Positions 46,202-57,934 of a stretch of DNA of 64,000 nt are shown in pieces; the stretch's first letter is position 1; every line of letters begins with the position of its first letter. Position numbers and translations under genes: made by a program. Below the pieces are notes generated by a model. The model was not told where the DNA came from, did no database searches, and worked only from the letters and a program-made list of their open reading frames with translations. The stretch is taken from positions 54,417,849 through 54,481,848 of the forward strand of contig CP136062.1 in assembly GCA_032622095.1 (NCBI GenBank), in the 5' to 3' direction. This stretch comes from Siphonodentalium dalli. Its lineage: Eukaryota > Mollusca > Scaphopoda > Gadilida > Siphonodentaliidae.

Positions 46202-46483
46202 ATTTGAGTTTTTTCCAATGTCAGGGAACAGTCAATCTTTTTCATATTATTTGCTTTATTTCGGGCGCGCTTATAAATGTCCCAATGGTGGGGAGTATTT
46301 TGGTTTATGGCAATTTTTCTTAGGCGATCACGCTTTCTTATCTGAGTTCGCAATTTGGAGTCAAACCATGGTTTGTCATCTGTCCTAATTGTCGCCATGT
46401 GATTAGGTCTGCATGATTTAGCTATGGAAATGAAACTGTTAGTGAACTTCTCAACCATGTTGTTTACACAAGGTATGTCGTCA

Positions 46484-47311
46484 TCACAACGGATGACTAG
46501 GCCAATCAGTGTTACTGATAATATAATTCATTTTCACAAAGTTCGCTTTGTTATAATTCCAGACACGTCTTTTGGTAGGTTTGGAGACCATACGATCACA
46601 GACAATTTGACACACGCGATGGTCTGACACACCGGGCTCAAGTGTTGAGGGATTAAGCGCCGATACGGTATCAGACATGATAATCTGATCAATCAGCGTG
46701 CGCGTTGTACCGTCTATGCGCCTCGGTTCGTCGATGACATTTTTTAGTGTCAGCTCGTCCATGATATCCTGCAGTGAACCGGTCGGCTTAAGGAGGTCAC
46801 AATTCAAGTCACCGACTACGACAATAGAGGGGTTTAGCGATAATGCTAGGTGTAGTGAAGACAACAGATATGCCCAGTAGTTAGCTAGGCATTCGCGGTC
46901 CGATCTATACGTTACACATAATAGGAATTTGTCTCGGGCATTTACTTCGAACCATAGCACATCATCATCAAAATGAAGCTCAGGAAGGGGCCGATAGGAA
47001 ACCTTGTTTGAAAAATACACCGCGACACCACCCTTTTTCTCTGTTTTGTCGTGCCGGATGGGCAATGAAAAGTTTGGAATTGAAATTTTTTCATTTGGGA
47101 AATTTTCCTGGAGGTGTGTCTCAGTGAAACATAATACATCATATTCTTCAATAATGTGCATGATGCTATCAAGCTTGTGTCGTATACTCCGAATATTGTA
47201 GTGAAAAATATATATTGTTTGTAAGTCTTTTGGTCCTGGGTTTAAATGGACGTTGCCTGATATCAGTAACAATAGAGATAACGTGAGGGCGGATACCATG
47301 ACATGTCTCAA
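46484..47311 (-). pseudogene. LINE ORF2 N-terminus: 2A-like motif and APE endonuclease
   Basis: 275 open codons. Residues 7-17 are hydrophobic, then GNVHLNPGPK with NPGP at 24-27. Active 2A peptides use D-V/I-E-x-NPGP; here the Asp and Glu positions are Asn and His, so activity is doubtful. Endonuclease marks: HYNIRSI, CFTETHL, GGVAVYFS, VVVGDLNCDLL, TLIDQI and SDHRV. The frame is lost after WPSHPL, while the next frame continues as MVEKFTNSF (46171-46458). A LINE protein, not a host gene. Confidence 0.82.
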
Positions 47312-47889
47312 GTTATACGGCCGAATTCTGGTCCCTGCATGGTCTAGACCAGGGTTTCATGTAAACTATAGTCTAGACCAGGCCGAAACCACGGTGATCG
47401 CCATGTGTTACCCAGCTTCGATGCGAGTAAGCTGGGATTATTGGTCAGCACTGGTCCGTATTCTCGTCTTTTTGAAACTCAGGTTTACGTAAACCATGGT
47501 TTGCCTTCTTATTGTCATTCAAGCCTGTGTCGGTCTGTTAATAATTCGAACCATGTGGTAACGTACACGTTCTGGTAACAGAAACATATGTATTTTTTGG
47601 AAGCATTTATCTTTATATTAACCAAATAGGAATTGTGTTTTATTACAAGCTTGTTCCTAGAAGTACAGTGTTATTGCCGTTCCATATTCACAAATCCGTA
47701 TGCAACGTACGTTCCATACGCATCTCGTTGACGTAAAATGACGTACATGACGTTCGCATCAACCACGAAACTGGAACTATTTAAATAAAAGAATCACCAC
47801 ACATGACAAACACGCACTGTATATATGAGCCTAAATAAACCTTCTAATCCTGTATTTTTAATGCACGGATTCTAGGACGCGAAGCGTGT
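47312..47889. other. LINE 5' flank; no gene recognised
   Basis: 47320-47400 carries GGTCTAGACC twice, and its complement resembles 50915-50935 (GACCAGAATTC, GCCG), so a short dispersed repeat is shared. Confidence 0.45.
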
Positions 47890-48058
47890 AATAAACACAG
47901 AACGACACGATGTGTAAATGGGTTTGTCGATACAGCACTCGTGCTGTCGCGGACGGATAGAACTCGAGGCGCAAGCGCCTCTCGTTCTATACTTACGCGA
48001 CAGCACTTGTGCCGTATCGACAAACCCATTTACACATCGTGTCGTTCTGTGTATTTAT
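47890..48058. repeat. Long palindrome, about 80-bp arms
   Basis: AATAAACACAGAACGACACG at 47890 pairs with the complement ending at 48058; centre GAGGCGCAAGCGCCTC. At 47937 the left arm has CACTCGTG where the right arm, same strand, has CACTTGTG, an unpaired same-direction motif as in the 21.7 and 36.5 kb palindromes, but at about 25-bp spacing. Confidence 0.75.
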
Positions 48059-48370
48059 TGATATGCCGTGTAGAAGAAAGATTATAATTATATATGAACT
48101 GGACAAAATGTAATATAATCGATAAGTATGTGTGTTATAGGTAATAGTCTACAACTGAGACCTAATACCCCCCTGGTCTGAGATTTTTGTATAAACCGAG
48201 ACTTGAACCTGAGACGAGAATACCTTTTTCTGTTTTCGCAGTAACGATACAGGTTGGTAATTTGATTGTAAATCATGAGTGCGTTTATCTGGCTTTACAG
48301 TGGAGTTTTATTTATAACAACCTTGTCGTATTTGAAAGCATATTACCGTTAGTCAGATTTTCGTGATATT
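48059..48370. other. No gene recognised
   Basis: No coding or repeat signal. Confidence 0.4.
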
Positions 48371-48374
48371 ATTA

Positions 48375-49563
48375 GTCGAGTTTTTCAAAAACTCGACTTA
48401 TGGTTTGACGAGGGACGGTTGGTGGGCGGGTGGGCGGCGGGTGGACCTAAAGAATATAACTTTGACATTTGTGAACGGATTAAAAAAAAATTTGGTATTT
48501 GAGTTGCTCCCAATGACTATTTACTGCCTGTAGAAAATGGGTCACGTCCGAACTTTTTGACAAGAGTTATCCAACTTTGATGACTTTTTTTTTAGTTTTT
48601 CATCGTTAGCGCGATAACTCACGCAAATATTATCCAATTTCAACAATATTCGTTATATGTGACTCCTGAAACAATATCTCGGACGAGTTCGAAAACCAGG
48701 TTTGTCTGAATTTTTTTTCCGGAGTTATGGGTCTTAGTTTGTCTATTTTTTTTAGCAATTTTATCAGAGTTAGCGCGATAACTCGATGAAATATTAACCG
48801 ATTTCAACAATAGTTGGTATATGAGTCTCCTGCAACAATATCTCGGACGAGTTCGAAAACCAGGTTTGTCCGAATTTTTTTCACAGAGTTAGGGGTCTTA
48901 GTTTGTCTATATTTAGCAATGTTATAACCGTTAGCGCGATAACTCAATGAAATATTAACCAATTTCAACAATATTTGGTATATGAGACTCTTGGAACAAT
49001 ATCTCGGACGAGTTCGAAAACCAGGTTTGTCCGAATTTTTTCCCCGGAGTTATGGGTCTTAGTTTGTCTATTTTTAGCAATGTTATCACCGTTAGCGCGA
49101 TAACTCGATGAAATATTAACCGATTTCAACAATATTTGGTATATGAGTCTCCTGCAACAATATCTCGGACGAGTTCGAAAACCAGGTTTGTCCGAATTTT
49201 TTTTCGCAGAGTTATGGGTCTTAGTTTGTCTATTTTAGCAATGTTATCACCGTTAGCGCGATAACTCAATGAAATATTAACCGATTTAAACAATATTTGG
49301 TATATGAGTCTCCTGCAACAATATATCGGACGAGTTCGAAAACCTGGTTTGTCCGAATTTTTTTTCCGGAGTTATGGGTTTTAGTTTGTCTATTTTAATA
49401 ACAATTTTATCACCGTTAGTGCGATAACTCAATGAAATATTAATGGATTCAATTGATATTTGGTAGATAGGTCTATTGCAATAATATACCACCGTCCGAC
49501 CTTTCTTCCCGGAGTTGTGCACCTTATTGGCAGAAGTTTGGTTCGACTGCCAAAAAACTCGAC
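48375..49563. mobile_element. Candidate pearl/HINE-type element with about 161-bp core repeats
   Basis: Six core repeats marked by GCGATAACTC at 48611, 48775, 48936, 49097, 49258 and 49421 (spacing 161-164). Each contains CGGACGAGTTCGAAAACC and CAGGTTTGTCCGAATTTTTT. Short inverted ends: GTCGAGTTTTT at 48375 and AAAAAACTCGAC ending at 49563. Central tandem repeats with short inverted ends match bivalve pearl elements, later grouped with non-autonomous Helentrons (HINEs). No coding. Confidence 0.65.
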
Positions 49564-50378
49564 AAAAGCATCTTAGATGCGCACGCCTTGTTTATAATAT
49601 GTTATCGATGGGTTTGGTTGACACGGATAAATATGGAATGATAGTAGTTTTGCAATCGGAACGTAATCCGCATTGGATGCGGGTGTCTTTCGTTCCGTGT
49701 TTCTGAAATGAATTGAGGTCGGAGCTAGTTTTGATAGTACTAATTCATCATTTGAGAATAAATTATTGCTGGACTGGATATACAATATAACAGCTAAAAC
49801 TCTCAAAATTATATTAAGGCAGAACGATAAATTGTGGTTCAAAATAAGGACATGTCCGATTAAATTGAATTAAATTAAATGCATGGGACCCCTGCTCTTG
49901 ATTAATGAGTTATTTGGTCCTGTTTCTTAAGCCTTGACATTTCAAATTGGTTTATTAGTCATAATTCATCTTTAAACATGGATTTGGAAAAAATTTACAT
50001 GGCAATGGAAATATCTGTTATCGGGAGTGTGATACAACGCACCAATTTTGTTTCCGATACCACCCCCCCCCCCCCCTTCAATCACGGCGATAGTTATTTA
50101 GAATCTTTCAAAATGTTCAACTTATTGCAAATTCCCAAGTCCGCGAAATTACATTGCACATGCCACCCCCTCACCCCAATGAATTATTGAAAATTTCCAG
50201 CAAGTACCTCACTATTTCCAGTTGTTGGAAATTCCCACCTGATATCCCCTATAATAATGGTTCGAAATGTTTTCAAGAGATGAATGTAATTTATGTGTAA
50301 TATTTTGACGCAAAGTTGAACAATATATGGTTGGTTCTTGATCTGAACAAACTATGTTTTACACTATACATTGATTGT
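49564..50378. other. No gene recognised
   Basis: A C14 run lies at 50063-50076. ATTGAATTAAATTAAAT at 49864 may be the tail of a degraded retroelement. Confidence 0.4.
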
Positions 50379-50379
50379 A

Positions 50380-50825
50380 AAGGACGCCGGTGGCCCCGTC
50401 GGTAGAATGCTCGGGCATTATGCCGCCATTTGCCATCTAGCGCTGACGAAGCTGGTTCGAATGCCGACAAGCGCGGATAAGTGAGGATAATCTGATTCGT
50501 GTATCTGGGCAAGTTTGGTGGTCCCTTTCCGGGGTCGGTATTTCTACACACAGCGGAGTGTTTCTCGGTGAATTTACTCTCGGCGTAGACTTTCCTCCAC
50601 CCGTAAAACTGACAACGTCGTGACATCCGCACAGGGGTGGAAATCCGCACCACCCATGCCCCGTGATCCCCGTCGAACGGCGACGGCATACAGATACCGC
50701 TATACAACATGGATATAAGTCGCTTTCACGTGCTAAGGTTTGGAGACACCAACACACGAATCTCGATGCAGCGCTCAGCACGCTTTTGTCCATAGATTGT
50801 CATTGATTGTCGTTGATTGTACAAC
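50380..50825 (+). mobile_element. tRNA-derived SINE
   Basis: The 5' head has a pol III A box (TGGCCCCGTCGGT, 50391) and a B box (GGTTCGAATGCC, 50454). The body (GTGTTTCTCGG ... CCTCCACCCGTAAAACTGAC) resembles the conserved central domain of common invertebrate SINEs. The 3' end is an ATTGATTGT-rich tail, and TTGATTGTA stands on both sides (50371 and 50813), a possible target duplication. The minus-strand frames across it are not genes. Confidence 0.8.
50391..50465 (+). promoter_or_regulatory. Internal pol III promoter (A and B boxes) of the SINE
   Basis: A box TGGCCCCGTCGGT at 50391-50403 and B box GGTTCGAATGCC at 50454-50465, in the order and spacing of tRNA genes. Confidence 0.75.
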
Positions 50826-50932
50826 AATGCGCCGATCCCAGCTTGCGACCAGGTGGTTTCGCGAGACCAAGTCCTGACATGGAACACCGTGATTATTAGG
50901 GTGGTCTAGACCTGAGACCAGAATTCAGCCGA

Positions 50933-52196
50933 TAGTGTCCACGGGCCCATGGGGCCTCCCGGGCGGTCCCGGGCGGTCCCAGTGTTCTTTTTGTTTATAT
51001 ACCATTTTATCGGATTTTGAGAGGTTAATAACACCGGCCGGAGTCGAGCGAGCGAGTACCATTTTCTATGTTGACCTCGTCGGGTATGTCGCTATGTTAT
51101 AATGTCGAGATATAGTGTCCACGGGCCCATGGGCCCGCCCGGGCGGTCCCGGGCGGTCCCAATCTTCTTTTTGTTTATACACTATTTTACCGGAGTTTGA
51201 GGGGTTAATAACATAGGCCGTGGACGCGTCAACGAGTCAATATATGGAATTAACACTCAGGTGTATTGCACTACCGAGAATCACCAAAATAATCTGTCTG
51301 AAAACACACGAAGACACCAGTAATCACACAGGCTCTTTTAGCCAATATCGTCATTTGTGGGGTTAATATGACCGACCGGAGACGAGCGAGAGAGTAAATT
51401 TGTCTATGTTGCCCTCAGGTGGCATGTGGCTACCTTATAACGTCGAGATATTGTGTCCATGGGCACGTGGGGCCACCGGGCGGTCCTGGGCGGTCCCAGT
51501 GTTCTTTTTGTTTATATACCTTTTTATCGGATTTTGAGGGGTTAATAACACCAGCCCGGAGTCGAGCGAGCGAGTAACATTTTCTAGGTTGACCTCGTGG
51601 GGTATGTCGCTATATTATAACGTCGAGATATAGTGTCCACGGGCCTATGGGGCCTCCCGTGCGGTCCCGGGCGGTCCCAGTGTCCTTTTTGTTTATATAC
51701 CATTTTATCGGATTTTGAGGGGTTAATAACACCGGCCGGAGTCGAGCGAGCGAGTAACATTTTCTAGGTTGACCTCGTGAGGTATGTCGCTATGTTATAA
51801 TGTCGATATATAGTGTCCACGGGCCATGGGGCCGCCCGGGCGGTCCCGGGCGGTCCCAATGTTCTTTTTGTTTATACACTATTTTACCGGAGTTTGAGGG
51901 GTTAATAACATCGGCCGTGGACGCGTCAACGAGTCAATATATGGAATTAACACTCAGGTGTATTGCACTACCGAGAATCACCAAAATAATCTGTCTGAAA
52001 ACACACGAAGACACCGATAATCACACAGGCTCTTTTAGCCAATATCGGCATGTGTTGGGTTAATATGACCGGCCGGAGACGAGCGAGCGAGTAAATTTTT
52101 CTATGTTGCCCTCAGGTGGCATGTCGCTACGTTATAACGTCGAGATATTGTGTCCACGGGCACGTGGGGCCACCCGGGCGGTCCCGGGCGGTAATT
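50933..52196. repeat. Satellite-like array of 180-bp and 338-bp units
   Basis: Unit starts (TAGTGTCC or TTGTGTCC) at 50933, 51113, 51451, 51631, 51811 and 52148 give lengths 180, 338, 180, 180, 337 and a stub. All units share CCCGGGCGGTCCC and GGGGTTAATA; the long ones add a block with TGGAATTAACACTCAGGTG. The array ends abruptly at a LINE fragment. Confidence 0.88.
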
Positions 52197-52456
52197 AGTC
52201 ACACCGTTGTGGAACTCTCTGCCTGGAGAAATTCGAGGCTGTTGGGACTTAATGGAGTTTCGTCATCTGTTAAAGACTCATTTCTTTAAATTATATTTTG
52301 AAACTGACTAACATGCAGCTACTGGTATCGTAATTTGTATTTCTCGACAACTTTTTTCAGACTCGTGTAAACTATAACTTTGTTGCGCATGTGAACATGT
52401 ACATGGAATTTGTGCGTTATAAATGTATTAAATAATAATAATAATAATAATAATGA
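52197..52456 (+). mobile_element. L2/CR1-type LINE, 5'-truncated 3' end
   Basis: Reads TPLWNSLPGEIRGC then EFRHLLKTHFFKLYFE and a stop at about 52310, the usual last residues of CR1/L2 ORF2 proteins. It is followed by a short 3' UTR with GCGTTATAAATGTATTAAAT and a TAA microsatellite tail (52432-52455). Confidence 0.8.
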
Positions 52457-53830
52457 AGTATTTCTAGATAAAAACCTCATTAAAAATGCATGACAAGAGG
52501 TGTGCTGCCAGTCGTTATAACTAAACAAACGGGTAATCAATCGAGACTATAGATGTAAGAATGTGCTCGCGACATAGAAATGGAGACGTGACGTTCGGAG
52601 CATTGAACATTATTGGATTTCTCAGACAATTAACGCGGAATCATACAGCCAATCATAAAGCACCGCGATCATCGCGTGGGACAGAAGGCCACACCTTTTG
52701 ATCGGGATAGAAACCACACGCAAGTGAATATTCGCTTTGGATCTCCGCCTTGTAGCTGATCGCGGACGTGCTTCGTGACAGAGCTAGTTATAATCACTTG
52801 ATTCTGGAGGTAAGGAAACTATTAGTCCACATCACTATTTACATATACGACAACCACTCAAACGGGTTTCGCAAAAACACATATTATATGTATTAAAGCT
52901 AGATAGCAGGTAGTGCTCTGAAATACACTTAATAATATTCGCTTTTTATTTGTTTTCTTTATATACATAGGTCTATAAATGACCGATCTACCTTAGTACG
53001 ATAATAATATTTGATAAAAAAAAATTCAACGTCGAACACAATGTACGGTCCCGCACAAAAAAGGTGTTATTTGTCTTCATCATGATTCTTGAATCGGAAA
53101 AGAAATGCCCGGAAAATGTATTTTGCGTTAACTTACTATTTAAATACGCATGCGCTCTCTTCGTTATAATCATTAACATTATGTTTTACCATAAATGGTT
53201 CAGACAGCTTGTGATCTTGTTTCCATTGATTTTGGTTGTAATTTTGCTGACTAAGCAAATTGATCCACCACAAACGAAACGAAAACGAAAATTTATCAAA
53301 TAATATAAGAAACAAAACACGTAGTTACACTTCAATATTTGTATCGACGAATTTGTTTTAAAATATTTCCGCATATGTATGTTTTTAGATCATTCTTGCC
53401 ATATTATGTATACATAATTTTGGCTTCGAATGAGTCCTGTCAGTTTAATAAGAGACGCTTCGCTTTAACATGTTTCGATTCATCTATTTTGTCCAAATGC
53501 ATTAAGGATTACATGTAATATCAATAATGGCTTTTCCCGGCTGGTGAACATAGACAACATTTGACTTATATCTGCAGAATAATTGAAAACAGTTCTAACA
53601 GTTGTGTCACTAAACCCATTTCGTATAACATATACAGAATACACCATAAAATAATCGGCCTGTGATTGACCATCGGAACGCTACACCAAATAATAACCAA
53701 CCCGTTATTATTATCACAGCGGTGATCCTATTTTGATAAGGCGAACTTTAGAAAACATATGTTTGTACTGGAATTGTCATAGTTGAAATGATCTTGTACA
53801 TCCCCTTGTCTTGTTTGACAATGTTATTGA
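52457..53830 (+). repeat. Dispersed repeat R1, copy C (least interrupted)
   Basis: About 1.37 kb, collinear with A and B without the large insertions, so it serves as the reference. It keeps TGACGTTCGGAG, CCAATC and GGAGGTAAGG (donor-like, 52810). Its left end abuts the TAA tail of a LINE fragment, so the first part of R1 seen in A and B is missing here. Confidence 0.8.
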
Positions 53831-55485
53831 CATCAACCTATAATTCATGTTATATATTTGTATTTTATAATTGTGTCACGAGAGCAAGTTGTGACATAGT
53901 TGGGTCATATGATGATATTAAGTCATAAGTTTAGTAATAAATCCGTTCACGAACAAGATCTTGACTTAAGATGGTCTTAACCGGCCAAGGGACGAGGCAA
54001 GTTTCACTGGAATTATAAACAATCGTTGCCATCCTATTTTCAATATTCTTGGACCTAGGGAATCAGATTCACTTTCGTACCAAGGGTATAATGGTGATAA
54101 ATATGATGCTTCTGCAATTGTGATGATTTCTGCAACAGGGAAAAGGTGTTGTTTGTACAAATGATAGGCTAAGCACCACAGGTGGCGAGGTGCCCACCAT
54201 TCGCCATATTGATGGGAACACAATTTCCTTGTGGCTGAGCCTGAACTATTTTTGACTTTTTCAATGGTAACCGACAATTTTGCATTTTAGATGACACCAC
54301 ACCATTTCCTATTTAATATAGAAAACATAATACGTTGACACAAAAAGGCAAACCTGGCGTTCTTCTGTTTGGCAGACAGTCACTCTATCATACCAACTTT
54401 CATTTGCCTCTAGATTCGATAAACTTATGACGGAACGACGGCAAGCATGCATTGAGACGTGTTATGAAATTGTGCATCGATTTAGTCAAATGGTCTCCTT
54501 TCAGCATCCACACAATTACATTTGCACATGATATGATATGACCACACGTTTTGTATCTTTAGAATCAACAGCCAATGTCCCATCAAATGGTCCAACAATG
54601 AAGAGTATATGTGAGACAGTATACCCTATGTAGCGATTCGACAGAAACAGTGCTTGCGCATATAGCAACCTCACGATTACGATATACATGTTTCTACTGA
54701 ATGCATATATACATCTATATGTTTACTCCATATTCCACTACGGCCACATAAAATACCCGAAAGGGGTATATACACATATGAGTTGTGGGAAGAAGAATCT
54801 AGCATATGCATATCCGTTCAAACGAGCAGCGGCAAATCGGAAGAAACTGGACTGGTTTGCAAGAAAATAAATGCAAAATCCGCTTTAAGAAAAATTCACA
54901 ATTCAACATGGCTTCTAAAATGACTGTTTGTACCGGATAAAGATAAATTTATGCGATATGTGCCCCAATTAATGCCAAATTCGTAATAAATTGAAATACA
55001 CAGAAACCATGCTTAATCGTAAACCATATCTGTATAATGTCTGTTCTAAAATGACCGCCAAAATGGCCAAAATCGAATGAAATTCACATTGTGTGCATAA
55101 TTGAATAGCTTGTCATATAAGAGTGAACAAACGCTCGAATTACCCGAGGAAGAATGGTTGCAGACCGTAAGAGAAACTTTTTTGCAGAGGGATACGAATT
55201 ATCTCTAATGAATCTCACGAGAGATCAAGTGATATCTCGCTTTTATCACAATAATGCATGGTGATATGCTAAGGACGCAATTTATCAAAACACGAAGGAT
55301 TACCATGCACTCTCAAAACAATAGGTACTCGGGAGTACCTACGCAGGTAATATACTTGTCCCATGCGGAGTACCAATATATCAGTTACATGGAATCTCTC
55401 GCACAGTTCAAAATGAAATAATCCGCATTATATTAATTTATTAGTAACCTCGATCGTGTTTTTGTACTTAACTCGAGGTTTAATA
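53831..55485. other. No gene recognised
   Basis: AT-rich. A 103-codon minus frame (53966-54277) has no domain signal. Confidence 0.45.
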
Positions 55486-55489
55486 AATC

Positions 55490-56060
55490 GAGTTTAGGAT
55501 TTCCCTGACCTGTTCACGTTGAGTAAAATTTTTCTGAAATGTCTGAAAGAATCGGGCAAATTTCTAAAAAGTAAACATAAATCGAATATCATAAAAGGTC
55601 TGGGTGAACCACCAATCGATCTTTAATAGCCAGATAAATCGGAAACTATTTTGTGATAAATTTGCTACTCGCAAACTACTTTATGGGCTAAAATAGACCC
55701 ATCGGTCTTTCACAACCAGTATGCGTGTGGGATATGGGGAGAAAAATTTGCGATAAATCGCAAAACAACTTTGAGATAAATCACAAACACATGTGAGATA
55801 ACTCGAAAAACCTTTCCGATAAATCTAAAAACATCTTTACGACGACTCTCAAACTACTTGATGATTATTCATTGCAATTTATCGCAAAGATGTTTGAGAT
55901 TTAATGCAAAGGTTTGTAATTTAGCGCAAATATATTTATATGCGCTTGCACTAATGGGCATCCGTGTACACATTATAAATCAGACATCTTAAACAGGTCT
56001 GGGTCATAATTTTCCTGACCTGTTCCCTGCGCGTGGAGTAAAAGTTATCTGAATGTCTGA
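55490..56060. repeat. Region of short repeats between two related borders
   Basis: CCTGACCTGTTC followed by GAGTAAAA and CTGAAATGTCTGAA-like sequence occurs at 55505 and 56013. Between them GATAAATCGCAAA-like words recur at least six times on both strands. Possibly an element with direct-repeat borders. Confidence 0.5.
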
Positions 56061-56325
56061 ATGTTATCTTGTCCGGTTCACAGTCAGTGCTAACAATATT
56101 CCAGGTTTATGAGAAGTTAGGTCCAATTTCACACACAAAATAATTTGAGATATGTTCAACACTTCCGTATTCTTAAATACCACCCAGTCAACGTAACTAA
56201 TTAGGGATACGCTATAAAGTGTAAGCCGAGGCGGATGACGGATGCATCATAAATGTATAAGCGGCTATTATTTTGTGTTTTCTCCGGAAATGTATCGTGC
56301 ATCACACGATCGCCACATCCAATAA
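56061..56325. other. No gene recognised
   Basis: No coding or repeat signal. Confidence 0.4.
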
Positions 56326-56329
56326 GCTT

Positions 56330-57165
56330 GGGTCACCCAATTGGTTCTGAGTTAGTACCCAAAGCTCGTTGGTTTTTCGATCATGTACATTATAGGTGAG
56401 CGGCAGAGACCCCAAAAATTTCGATTTAATATACCCACCGTACTTAAAGCTAAATTTGGTATTTTTGGAAAGGTGAGGATGTAGGCTACTTGATATGACC
56501 TACTATCGGATCTGAAAGTGGTGCAGTTTCCATGCAGTGCAGTTTGCCAACGTCATGACATCATTAACACAAAATTCCCACAAAAAAACCACACATCCCA
56601 TTCTGTCATAGCTGTGAATTCAAATAACATGATATTTGCAAGGATAAATGTTAATTCTTAAATAGAACTGCGATTCCAATTTTCACCAATTTCCAATAAA
56701 AAAAAACTCTTAAATCACACCAAAATGATGAAAAATTTAAGAAAAAATACATTCAAAAAGAGAATGTCTAAGTCCGAATGCACAGGGTAGTTTGTAAAAT
56801 GAGCCTATTGTAACACAACATACATTTGCTCCTCATTTCAGTGGAACAGTGTAACACAAACTGTATTTTATCGTGATAATGGCTACAATTATTGTCAATT
56901 TTATGAAAGTCGGGTCATCTTTTCGGAGACAGTTTCCATGGTTACCGCACCACTTTCAAATTTTTTGACAGGACATATCTTGTAGCATATAACCTAACCT
57001 TTCATATGATATATAAAAAATGCTTAAGTACCATAGGTATATTAAACTCCTTAAATATGGCCATTTTGGGGTCTCTGCCGCTCACCTATTACCGAATGAT
57101 CGATAATAGCAAATGCTTTGGTACTGAGAACTGTATTGGTATCCTGAAGTACCTAAACGGATTGT
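56330..57165. mobile_element. Long-inverted-repeat element
   Basis: TAGGTGAGCGGCAGAGACCC at 56392 is matched by its complement ending at 57090. Imperfect similarity extends outward (ATCGATCAT, AGTACC.AAAGC) to about 56330 and 57160 and inward (GAAAGTGGTGC, TTTCCATG) to about 56540 and 56930. The ends are therefore uncertain. No transposase. Confidence 0.65.
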
Positions 57166-57934
57166 TATATGTAAGAGGGCAGACGGCCTTTAATGAACCA
57201 CAAGCCTAACCGGAATCGCCTACCCATACATGTATGTAACAGGGATTGTGCTTATACCTGGGAATTATATCTGGTTGTATTCACCAAGGTTTCATATGCG
57301 CGAAACATTCTATGATTTCTACAACCGCATCATCGCATAGCCCCTTCTCCATAATGTTACACACAAATGCTGCATACAAAACCATCAATAGCAACGTTGT
57401 GTCAATTCACAATGCTGAAATAACCACTTTACCACGTGGGTGATATCGGTAAGATATTTTCAAACAATAATATACTAAAAACTAATATTGTGCATTGCGA
57501 ACAGCATGTTCCAGTTGCAAAGCACCGACTGAAGTAATTTGAATAAAATTTTATCCAGGGAAACCGATTGGGTTGCAGCGTCTTACGTGAAATGTGCGAT
57601 GTGGGGTCATTTTGAATTGGTGAGATGGGGTGCTAATCTATTGAAGAGATTGTTGTTTCTTTAACGCATAATAAGAATTGCGACATAGGTATACGGTTTT
57701 TATAACGGAGAGTGTTGCAACTTCCGGAAATGTAACAGGTATCTGTACCTCAAAGGTGTATACATGAGTGTCAGCATTACATTAATTAATCATTACGCCG
57801 AATGAAACTACCACGCGTTGTGTGGCGAAACATTATACTTCGTGCCGTGCATGCCCGAAATGATTAGTTTAGCCTGGCGGTTGAATGCAATCTAAACAGA
57901 AAACCCGAACATTAAATATGCAAGGCTAGTCATT
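57166..57934. other. No gene recognised
   Basis: Short frames only, without domain signal. Confidence 0.4.

Larger units (their letters stand above)
43610..47311 (-). mobile_element. Nearly full-length, frameshifted CR1/jockey-like LINE
   Basis: Minus strand, 5' end near 47311. In order: hydrophobic start and NPGP motif, APE endonuclease, reverse transcriptase, C-terminal Cys/His region (CACGSTIEDAYHYFFEC near 44360), then a 3' region with AATAAA near 43630 (complement). Reading frames break at about 46483, 46195, 45460, 45290 and 44660, so no functional ORF2 remains. The clade is inferred from the RT phrases and the N-terminal NPGP, known in some CR1-like elements. Confidence 0.82.

Noticed and set aside
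50385-50465. Functional tRNA gene
   Set aside because: A and B boxes are present, but the flanking sequence does not close an acceptor stem and is followed by a SINE body and tail.
50291-50793. Overlapping minus-strand frames of 139 and 118 codons
   Set aside because: They cover a tRNA-derived SINE with pol III boxes and have no protein similarity that I recognise.
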